Source: Edaphosphingomonas laterariae
GTDB taxonomy: Bacteria; Pseudomonadota; Alphaproteobacteria; Sphingomonadales; Sphingomonadaceae
NCBI RefSeq assembly: GCF_900188165.1
Contig: NZ_FZOS01000001.1
Coordinates: 62,001-126,000 of the forward strand
DNA: 64,000 nt
Direction of reading: 5' to 3'
Shown here in pieces: positions 40,287-47,427 of this stretch (position 1 is the first letter of the stretch; each line of letters starts with the position of its first letter). The notes under the pieces were generated by a model. That model did not search any database, was not told the origin of the DNA, and saw only the letters and a list, made by a program, of their open reading frames with translations. The position numbers were made by a program, and so were the translations under genes.

Positions 40287-42617
40287 TCAGCGCGGCGTGA
40301 CTTCGATCCGTGCGATCGTGCCGCTGAAATCCGATCCGCCCGGCAGGTCGACCACCTGCGCCCCGGTATCGCGCCCGATATCGAAAGTTTCGCCGAGCCC
40401 GGCGGCAACATAGGCCGTGCGCCCGATGCGGCCGCGTGCGACTTCACTGCCGTCGATGCTGATCGCCAGCGTACCGCCCTGCCCCGGCCGACCATCCAGC
40501 CGATAATCATAGACGAGCTTGTGCTTGCCCGGTGCGATCGCCGCCGACGCGGCAATTTCGAACCGATCTTCCGGCTTTTGCGAAGCGGCATGGACGGCAA
40601 AGGGCCGCCCGTCGCGGAAGCCGAAGCTCCACCCGCCGAAATGGCTGCCGCTGGCGACCAGAACGCCACGCGCGCCTTGCGCCGGCACGTCGATATCGGC
40701 GGTCATCGCGAAGGAGGTGAAGTTGAGCGGTGGCGCCTTGACCTGCGCAAGGCTGATCCCCGCGCCCCAATAGACATAATTGGCCGCCGGCCGCATCCGC
40801 GCCGCCGACGCGCGCATCGTGCCCTGCCGATCGTCGAGCGGATAGACATTGTTGGCGCGGGCTTCCTGATCCCACAGCGCCTTCAGCGCGGCCAGCCGTT
40901 CGGGATAACGGGCGGCCAGATCGTGCGCCTGGCTGTAATCGCTGCGCAGATCGTAAAGCTCCCACTTATAATCGGTGGGCAGTCCGGCCGATCCGCCCGA
41001 CTTCCACGGCAGGCGCCCCGGCGTGGTGCTGGCCATCCAGCCCTGATCGTAGATGCCGCGCGTGCCGATCATCTCGAAATATTGGCGGACATGGCGTTCG
41101 GGCGCTGCCGGCGCATCGAAGCTGTAGACGAGGCTGGTGCCGTCAACCCGCTGCTGCGGCACGCCATCGACGATATCGGGCGCCGGAACGCCGACCGCTT
41201 CAAGGACGGTGGGCATGATATCGTTCACATGGGCGAACTGGGTGCGGATGCCGCCCTTGTCCGCGATCTTCGCCGGCCATGAAACGACCATGCCGTTGCG
41301 CATCCCGCCAAGATGCGAGGCGACCTGCTTGGTCCACTGGAAGGGCGCGTTGGTGGCCCAGGACCAGCCGACCGGAAACACCTGATAGCTGTTCGGCCCA
41401 CCCATTTCGGGCATCTGATCGAGCAGCCAGGCGGTATCTTCGCGCATGCCGTTGGCGAGCGTGCCGAGTTCGTTCATCGACCCCGTGACATCGCCCTCGG
41501 GGCTGCCGCCATTGTCACCCTCGATGAAGATGACCAGCGTATTATCCAACTCGCCCATGCGCTGAAGTTCATCGAGCACGGTGCCGATCTGGTTGTCCTG
41601 ATAAGCGAGCATGCCGGCGAACACTTCCATCATCCGCGCATAAGCGCGGCGCTGATCGTCCGAGAGGCTGGCCCAGGCGGGGATCGTATCCGGCCGCGGG
41701 GTGAGCACCGTATTCTTCGGCACGATCCCGGCCGCCTTCTGGCGCTTTAGGGTCTCTTCGCGCAGCCGATCCCATCCCTGATCGAACTTGCCCTTGAAGC
41801 GCGCGATCCAGTCCGCCGGCGCCTGATGCGGGGCATGCGCGGTGCCCGGCGCGAGATACGCCAGGAACGGTTTGCCCGGCGCCGCCGCCTTCTGCCCGTG
41901 CACCCATCGGATCAGATCCTGCGCCAGATAATGATCGAGCGTCGTCGCCATGTCCGGCGCGGCCACGCGGTTGGTGCCGCGATAGAGCGTCGGCTGCCAC
42001 TGGTTGGTATCGCCGCCAAGGAAGCCGTAGAAATATTCGAACCCCATGCCAGTGGGCCAGTGATCGAACGGGCCGCTGTTCGGATCCTCCTGCCCCTGCG
42101 GGATATTGTGATGCTTGCCGAAGAAGGCGGTGTTGTAGCCATTGTGACGCAGCACATCGGCCACGGTTGCGGCCGAACGCGGCATATTGCCGTCATAGCC
42201 CGGATAGCCGCTGGCGGTGTCGGTAACGATCCCTGTTCCCACGGCATGATGGTTGCGGCCGGTCAGCAGCGACGCGCGCGTCGGCGAACACATCGCCGTG
42301 GTATGGAAGCGCGTGTAGCGCAGGCCATTGGCGGCGAGCCGGTCGAGCGTCGGTGTCGGCACCGGACCACCGAAGGTGCTGGAGGCGGCGAAGCCGACAT
42401 CGTCGGTCAGCACCAGCAGGATATTGGGCGCGTTGGCGGGCGCCTGTACCGGCTTGGGAAAGGCTTGGGTGGAATCCGCGAAGGTAGTGCCGATCTTGCC
42501 GGCGAAAGGCTCCGCCGGCCGGGGGAGCGCGACCTGATCATAAGCAAGGGCCTGCCCGATACCCGTCGACGCGAGCGCCAGCCCGAGGAGCAGGCGCAAT
42601 CCTGCGGCGTTCCGCAT
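40287..42617 (-). CDS. Periplasmic arylsulfatase (type I, formylglycine)
   Basis: The 776-residue sulfatase has a signal peptide (LRLLLGLALASTGIGQALA, cleavage near residue 25). The alkaline-phosphatase-fold core starts with 'PNILLVLTDDVGFAASSTFGG' and carries the CSPTR motif, whose Cys110 would be converted to formylglycine. A C-terminal beta-sandwich-like region (~600-776, 'FAMTADIDVPAQGARGVLVASGSHFGGWSFGFRDGRPF') resembles a LamG-type domain. It hydrolyses sulfate esters, location periplasm. It is read toward its partner TonB receptor and is divergent from the double-domain TetR regulator. A formylglycine-generating enzyme is not in the window. Substrate could be an aryl or polysaccharide sulfate. 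Confidence 0.93.
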   Translation of the reverse strand: MRNAAGLRLLLGLALASTGIGQALAYDQVALPRPAEPFAGKIGTTFADSTQAFPKPVQAPANAPNILLVLTDDVGFAASSTFGGPVPTPTLDRLAANGLRYTRFHTTAMCSPTRASLLTGRNHHAVGTGIVTDTASGYPGYDGNMPRSAATVADVLRHNGYNTAFFGKHHNIPQGQEDPNSGPFDHWPTGMGFEYFYGFLGGDTNQWQPTLYRGTNRVAAPDMATTLDHYLAQDLIRWVHGQKAAAPGKPFLAYLAPGTAHAPHQAPADWIARFKGKFDQGWDRLREETLKRQKAAGIVPKNTVLTPRPDTIPAWASLSDDQRRAYARMMEVFAGMLAYQDNQIGTVLDELQRMGELDNTLVIFIEGDNGGSPEGDVTGSMNELGTLANGMREDTAWLLDQMPEMGGPNSYQVFPVGWSWATNAPFQWTKQVASHLGGMRNGMVVSWPAKIADKGGIRTQFAHVNDIMPTVLEAVGVPAPDIVDGVPQQRVDGTSLVYSFDAPAAPERHVRQYFEMIGTRGIYDQGWMASTTPGRLPWKSGGSAGLPTDYKWELYDLRSDYSQAHDLAARYPERLAALKALWDQEARANNVYPLDDRQGTMRASAARMRPAANYVYWGAGISLAQVKAPPLNFTSFAMTADIDVPAQGARGVLVASGSHFGGWSFGFRDGRPFAVHAASQKPEDRFEIAASAAIAPGKHKLVYDYRLDGRPGQGGTLAISIDGSEVARGRIGRTAYVAAGLGETFDIGRDTGAQVVDLPGGSDFSGTIARIEVTPR

Positions 42618-42650
42618 CTCAACCTCCCTGATATCATGTTATTTTGATAG

Positions 42651-42662
42651 TACTGTACGGTA
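42651..42662. promoter_or_regulatory. Palindrome in the arylsulfatase / double-TetR promoter gap
   Basis: TACTGTACGGTA pairs with itself at 10 of 12 positions. It is centred between the divergent sulfatase and TetR-TetR starts, in an AT-rich patch that also contains TTTGAT on both sides (near 42643 and 42666). This is the natural place for an operator of the neighbouring regulator. Confidence 0.4.
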
Positions 42663-42708
42663 TAGTTTGATCGGTTGCAACGCGACGCCTGCTGGGCCAG
42701 AAGAGGCG

Positions 42709-43968
42709 ATGGCCCTTCCCATTCCCGCGTCCGGATTTGACGCCATCCCGACACGAGACCGGCTGCTGAAGGCTGCGCAGGAAGAGATTCTCGACGCAGG
42801 GTTCTTCGCCGCCAGCACCGATCGCATCGTCCAGCGTGCGGGGGCGAGCAAGCAGACGCTCTACAGCCACTTCCCGTCGAAGGAGCGGCTGTTCCAGGAG
42901 GTGCTGCTGCTGACCGTGGCGGAGGCGATCGGCCCGGCGCCGCCGGCGGTGGACATGCTGGGGCTGGAGGATGCGCTGCGCGTCCACGCGCGCTGGGCAG
43001 AGGCGGCATCGTCGCAGCCTGCCAACCTGGAACTCTATCGCGCCAATATCGCCGCCGCGACACGGTTCCCCGATCTTGCCGCCGAACTGCACCGATTGCG
43101 CAGCCAGCCGACATCATTGGTCGATCTGCTCGTGCGCGAACAGCGCGATGGCCGCCTGCCGTCGATCGCGCCGGAACGTCTGTTCAGTTGGTGCGGCCTG
43201 CTGGCGATCGGCGGGCCACGGCAGTTCCTTGGCCTCGATCCGACGCCCGCCGAGCATCAGGCGCGCCTGAACGGCCTGCTGCAGATGTTCCTCGGCGGCT
43301 GGCGCGAGCCGCTGCCCGAGGCCCCTGCCCTGTCGACCCCGCCACCGCAGGATGCGTGCCCGTCGCGGGCCGCCCCCCCGGCAGGAAAAGGCGGCCGGCT
43401 TTCACCCGATCGCTGGACGGATATGCTGCGCTGCGCCGCCCGGCGCTTTTGCGAGGCCGGGTTCCGACAGACGAGCGTCGAGGAGATTGCCGGACTTTCC
43501 GGCATATCCAAGATGACGATCTACAAGCATTGCGGGAACAAGCAGGGGTTGTTCGCCGCCGCGCTCGACAGGGCGGTCGACGATCTGCTCGACCAGCGCG
43601 CGCCCTTGCCCGACGCGCCCGATATCGGCGCGGCGCTGGTGGAGATCGCGCTCGAACAGGACCGGCTGGCGCAAAGCGAAGCACATGTGCAGTTGATGCG
43701 CCTGCTCGTCACCGAGGCGCCGACGCAGGCGGCGATCGTCCAGCGGGCATGGCTGCGCCTGATCGCGCCGCCGCGTGAGGCGCTGGCCGTGCGGCTCGAC
43801 CAGTGGCGCGCGCAGGGTGCGATTGCGGTGCCCGACTGCATGGTCGCGGCAGAGCAATTCCTGCTGCTGGCCGGACGCGGCAACCGCCGTCTGACCGACC
43901 GGATCGTCTGGGACGAAGCGGAAGCGGCGCAGCATGCTCGCGAAGTCGCCGCGATCGCCTATCGCTGA
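42709..43968 (+). CDS. Regulator with two complete TetR DNA-binding domains
   Basis: The 419-residue protein contains two TetR N-terminal HTH domains. The first is at ~15-62 ('RDRLLKAAQEEILDAGFFAASTDRIVQRAGASKQTLYSHFPSKERLF') and the second at ~235-283 ('DMLRCAARRFCEAGFRQTSVEEIAGLSGISKMTIYKHCGNKQGLF'). Each is followed by a helical domain of ~130 residues, with a Pro/Ala-rich linker at ~201-230. An ordinary TetR is ~200 residues and dimeric, so this looks like a covalent dimer. The two halves are clearly diverged. ATG 42709 has AAGAGG upstream. It is divergent from the arylsulfatase gene, its likely target. Confidence 0.88.
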   Translation: MALPIPASGFDAIPTRDRLLKAAQEEILDAGFFAASTDRIVQRAGASKQTLYSHFPSKERLFQEVLLLTVAEAIGPAPPAVDMLGLEDALRVHARWAEAASSQPANLELYRANIAAATRFPDLAAELHRLRSQPTSLVDLLVREQRDGRLPSIAPERLFSWCGLLAIGGPRQFLGLDPTPAEHQARLNGLLQMFLGGWREPLPEAPALSTPPPQDACPSRAAPPAGKGGRLSPDRWTDMLRCAARRFCEAGFRQTSVEEIAGLSGISKMTIYKHCGNKQGLFAAALDRAVDDLLDQRAPLPDAPDIGAALVEIALEQDRLAQSEAHVQLMRLLVTEAPTQAAIVQRAWLRLIAPPREALAVRLDQWRAQGAIAVPDCMVAAEQFLLLAGRGNRRLTDRIVWDEAEAAQHAREVAAIAYR

Positions 43969-44070
43969 CGCGTCGGATGGCGCGGCTTGGCCGGTAGATG
44001 ACGACATCCTGACCGTCGACCACGCGCTTTCGGGATCGACCGCGCGGACCTCCGCTGTGACATCATCGGC

Positions 44071-44088
44071 CAGCCGAGCCTCAGCTCG
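44071..44088. terminator. Short hairpin between convergent genes
   Basis: GCCGAGC-CTCA-GCTCGGC is a perfect 7-base stem in the 160-base gap between the double-TetR gene and the convergent Old Yellow Enzyme gene. No T-run follows on either strand, so terminator function is only suggested by place. Confidence 0.35.
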
Positions 44089-44128
44089 GCCGGTGCGGAC
44101 AGATCCCTAAAGCGATACAGCCGGTCGC

Positions 44129-45187
44129 TCAGCCTTCGACGGCAGGATAATCGGTATAGCCCTCGGCCCCCGGCGTGTAGAGCGTCGCAGGGTTGAATGC
44201 CGCCAGCGGAGCGTCGGCCCTGAACCGGTGGACGAGATCGGGGTTGGCGATGAACGGACGACCGAAAGAAAAGGCGTTCGCCGTGCCGGCTTCCAGCAAT
44301 TGCGTGGCGCTGTCGCGGGTAAGGCTTTCGTTCAGGATGAGATTGCCCTGCCATACGGATTTCGCGAGCGCGAGGCTGTCGACCTGACGGTTCTTGACGT
44401 CGATGAGATGGAGATAAGCCAGGCCCAGCGGCGACGCGGCGGCCAGCAGTTCGCCAAAGGTCTCCGCCGGATTGTCATCGTGCAGGTCGTTGAAGGGATT
44501 GCCCGGACAGATGCGAAATCCGACGCGACCAGCGCCTACCGCGGCCGCCATCGCCTCCAGCGTCTCGATCACGAAGCGGATGCGGCCGTGCGCGTCGCCG
44601 CCATAGCCGTCGGTGCGGTGATTGGTGCCCGTCGACAGGAACTGGGCGGGCAGATAGCCGCTCGTGCAGTGCAGTTCGACACCGTCGAAGCCGGCCGCGA
44701 TCGCATTGCGTGAAGCGGTCGCGAACTCCGCGATCAAGCCAGGAATCTCGTCCGTCCGCAACGCGCGGGGTTCGTCGAAATCGGCCATGCCGCTGTTGGT
44801 GAAGATCTGCCCGCGCGCGCGGATCGCCGATGGCGCGACGGTTTCGGCATCGGCGGCCTTGTTCAGATGGCTGGCGATCCGGCCGACATGCATGATCTGC
44901 AGCACGATCCGCCCGCCTTCGGCATGCACCGCGTCCGTCACCGTCCGCCACGCGGCGATCTGCCGATCGCTGTGGATGCCGGGCGTCCGCAAATAGCCCT
45001 TGCCGGTCGGGCTCGGCTGGGCGCCTTCGGCGATGACCAGCCCGGCCGATGCGCGCTGGCGATAATATTCGACGGCGATTGCGGCCGGGGCATCATCCTC
45101 ATCCGCGCGGCTGCGCGTCATCGGCGCCATGACGATACGGTTGCCAAGCGCGATTTCGCCAAGCTGGACGGCGTCGAACAGAGTCAT
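44129..45187 (-). CDS. Old Yellow Enzyme-family alkene reductase
   Basis: The 352-residue FMN-dependent TIM-barrel enzyme reduces activated C=C bonds with NAD(P)H. The start 'LFDAVQLGEIALGNRIVMAPMTRSRA', 'GLVIAEGAQPSPTGKGY' and 'FLSTGTNHRTDGYGG' are family blocks. The substrate-binding His-x-x-Asn/His pair reads His173-Cys-Thr-Ser176, so the second ligand is Ser, an uncommon variant. It lies 41 bases downstream of a TetR gene on the same strand, an arrangement seen for many OYE genes (for example nemR-nemA). It may act on an unsaturated ketone in the catabolic region or in electrophile detoxification. Confidence 0.9.
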   Translation of the reverse strand: MTLFDAVQLGEIALGNRIVMAPMTRSRADEDDAPAAIAVEYYRQRASAGLVIAEGAQPSPTGKGYLRTPGIHSDRQIAAWRTVTDAVHAEGGRIVLQIMHVGRIASHLNKAADAETVAPSAIRARGQIFTNSGMADFDEPRALRTDEIPGLIAEFATASRNAIAAGFDGVELHCTSGYLPAQFLSTGTNHRTDGYGGDAHGRIRFVIETLEAMAAAVGAGRVGFRICPGNPFNDLHDDNPAETFGELLAAASPLGLAYLHLIDVKNRQVDSLALAKSVWQGNLILNESLTRDSATQLLEAGTANAFSFGRPFIANPDLVHRFRADAPLAAFNPATLYTPGAEGYTDYPAVEG

Positions 45188-45228
45188 CAAGTTTTTCCCG
45201 GTGGATATGTGGATGGGAACGTGCCGGC

Positions 45229-45888
45229 CTATTGCACGTCGAGCACGGCGCGCGCCGTCTTGCGCAGCACCGTTTTGAAGATCGCCACTTCCGTGGGGTC
45301 GTCCGGCCGATAAGGGCGTTCGCTGCCAAGCTGCTCCGGATTGCAGACATAATGGAGGATGCTGCCGCTGAGCAGATTGACGAGATACATGGAATTGACG
45401 TCGGCAAAGCGCCCCGCCGCCACCCCTTCGGCGATGATGGCGCGCAGCAACTGCAGGGCATCCGACGAATAGGCTTCGGGCCGATCGTCGCCGGCCACCG
45501 GCGTCGCGCAGTTGCGCAGAATGATCCGTGCTGCCGTGGGCCGCGCCACCATGAAATCCAGCCAGGCTTCGGCCAGCAGCATCAGCTTTTCCCACGGGTC
45601 GTCCACGCCATCGAGACGCATCTGGGTCAGGCTCACAAGGCTCTGGTGAATTTCCTGGCCGAGCTCATCGAACAGCCGGCGCTTGCTGGGGAAATAATAG
45701 AAGATCGCGGCCTGTTTGATGCCAACCTCGTCGGCAATCGCTTCCAGGCGCGCGGCGTCATAGCCCTGATCCGCGAAGCTCGCCTCGGCCGCCTTCAGGA
45801 TGTTGCGGCGCGTGATTTCGCCCTTGGAAAGCTTGCGCGGCGACGATTCGCCACGGCTGGACCCGGTGGAATGCATGCCGGGCACCAT
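45229..45888 (-). CDS. TetR/AcrR-family transcriptional regulator
   Basis: The ~219-residue regulator has a TetR HTH at about residues 25-72 ('RRNILKAAEASFADQGYDAARLEAIADEVGIKQAAIFYYFPSKRRLF') and a helical C-terminal domain. Start codons at 45888 (MVPGMHST) and 45876 are both possible; a TTG at 45912 is less likely. It is immediately upstream of the OYE gene on the same strand and divergent from the DUF1214-TonB-DUF1214 genes across a 210-base AT-rich gap, so it could control either or both. Confidence 0.87.
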   Translation of the reverse strand: MVPGMHSTGSSRGESSPRKLSKGEITRRNILKAAEASFADQGYDAARLEAIADEVGIKQAAIFYYFPSKRRLFDELGQEIHQSLVSLTQMRLDGVDDPWEKLMLLAEAWLDFMVARPTAARIILRNCATPVAGDDRPEAYSSDALQLLRAIIAEGVAAGRFADVNSMYLVNLLSGSILHYVCNPEQLGSERPYRPDDPTEVAIFKTVLRKTARAVLDVQ

Positions 45889-45912
45889 GGCAAGCCCGGA
45901 AGCGGGGGTCAA

Positions 45913-46098
45913 ATTAATTTGTTAGTCAGTTAATGAGCGCGCGAAATTCGCCGGTGGCAACGCGATTAGGCGATTTTCCACGCCACCCCTTTCATCGTCA
46001 TCATATTTTTCTACTTGCTAATAAGTAATTTTCAAACCAGCTTCAGACTGGTGAAGCGGGACAGGCCGGAACGAGCGCTGCCCGTGGGAGAGGAGAAT
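45913..46098. promoter_or_regulatory. AT-rich divergent promoter gap
   Basis: The gap between the TetR and DUF1214 starts is AT-rich at both ends (45912-45935 and 46000-46030). ATTAA and TTAAT arms, 12 bases apart, lie at the left end, and an imperfect palindrome around ACTTGCTAATAAGT (46013-46026, 10 of 14 pairing) lies at the right. Promoters for both directions are expected here; no exact -35/-10 pair could be fixed. Confidence 0.4.
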
Positions 46099-47397
46099 AT
46101 GATGGAAGGCGAACCGGGCGTTTCCTTTGATTTGTCGCGCCGCAACGTCTTTGCCGGGGGCGGTCTCGCCGCACTGGCAGGGCTGGTCGGCATCAATGCC
46201 GCCGTTGCCAGCACGGCGTCGGGTGGGGACGATGCATTGCTGGCCGAATTCGACGCCGTGCTGCAGAAAACGGGGGAAGCCGCCAAGCTGGCCTTCGCCC
46301 GCAGCACCGCACGACGGCCGCTGGACCGGGCGACCGGGCTGCTGCACATCCTCAACAACCTTGCGCTTGGCCTCGCCTTCCACATCCACGATGGCGATCC
46401 GCAGCACCCCGAATTGTTCCGCTATATGGGCCCCGATCGCAAACAGGGCGGCGACAATCAGGATGCACTCTACCTCGGCTTCGCGGTCGATGCCGCCCAC
46501 ACCTATCGCCTGTATGGCAACCGCGGCAGCGCCAAATATCTGTCGATCACCACGGTCGAACACGGCCCTACCCCATGGGGTGGCGCGATGGGGGCAGCCT
46601 TGTATGGCCGCGACCTCAAGACCGACGCCAATGGCGATTTCGAAATCATCCTGAGCGCGACGCCGCATGCCGGCAACTGGATCAAGCTGTCGCCGCGCGA
46701 TTTCCGCATCACGATCCGTCAATTCTTTGCCGATTGGGAAAACGAACGGCCGATGCGCGCCCGTGTCGAGCTCGTCGGGGAAGCGCCCCCACCGCCCGTG
46801 ATGAGCGCCGAACGGATCATGTCCGGGCTGCGCGCCACGGGCGAATGGATCGAAAGCACGATCCTCTTCTGGCAGCAGGCGATGGACATGTTCCGCCGGA
46901 CGCCGAACCAGTTCGTCAGCTGGCGCAAGCTGACTGGCGACAAGGTCAACGCCACGCCCGGCGGTGATCCGGCCTGTGCCTATTGGAACGTGCCCGCCGG
47001 CCAGGCCCTGATCATGCGCACGCGGCCGCCGCAATGCGAATTCTGGAACATCGAATTCAACAATCCCTGGTGGGAAACCATGGATTATCGAAACCGGCTT
47101 TCGGGCACCAACATGCACCACGCCGTGCTGGAAGAGGATGGCGAACTGATCGTCGTCATCGCGCACGAAGATCCGGGCGTGCCCAATTGGCTCGACACGT
47201 CAGGCTTCGTCGAAGGCATGGTCGGCCGCCGCTGGATCTTCGCGGATAGCCTGCCGGAAATCGAATGCCGGCTCGTGCCGCACAGCGCCCTGCTCGATCA
47301 TCTGCCCAAGGGCGTGAAGCGCATGACGCCGGCTGAACGGCGCACCCAAATGAGCGCGCTTCGCAACGGAATTTATAATCGATTCAACTGGATGTGA
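46099..47397 (+). CDS. Tat-exported DUF1214-domain protein
   Basis: The 432-residue protein has a twin-arginine leader (LSRRNVFAGGGLAALAGLVGINAAVA, cleavage near residue 39). Its C-terminal half matches DUF1214 proteins ('SGTNMHHAVLEEDGELIVVIAHEDPGVPNWLDTSGFVEGMVGRRWIF'). I know no assigned reaction for the family. ATG 46099 has AGGAG 5 bases upstream. It is followed 30 bases later by a TonB receptor and then by a second protein of the same family, pointing to a shared transcript and periplasmic action on the imported compound. Conserved Trp, His and Asp-Pro-Gly residues could form a binding or active site. Confidence 0.82.
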   Translation: MMEGEPGVSFDLSRRNVFAGGGLAALAGLVGINAAVASTASGGDDALLAEFDAVLQKTGEAAKLAFARSTARRPLDRATGLLHILNNLALGLAFHIHDGDPQHPELFRYMGPDRKQGGDNQDALYLGFAVDAAHTYRLYGNRGSAKYLSITTVEHGPTPWGGAMGAALYGRDLKTDANGDFEIILSATPHAGNWIKLSPRDFRITIRQFFADWENERPMRARVELVGEAPPPPVMSAERIMSGLRATGEWIESTILFWQQAMDMFRRTPNQFVSWRKLTGDKVNATPGGDPACAYWNVPAGQALIMRTRPPQCEFWNIEFNNPWWETMDYRNRLSGTNMHHAVLEEDGELIVVIAHEDPGVPNWLDTSGFVEGMVGRRWIFADSLPEIECRLVPHSALLDHLPKGVKRMTPAERRTQMSALRNGIYNRFNWM

Positions 47398-47427
47398 CCG
47401 AGATCAGCTCGGCGGGGAAGGATATAC

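Noticed and set aside
43969-44128. Possible decayed gene remnant in the gap between the double-TetR and OYE genes
   Set aside because: Short fragments on the minus strand look protein-like, but they fall in different frames and match no family that I could name.
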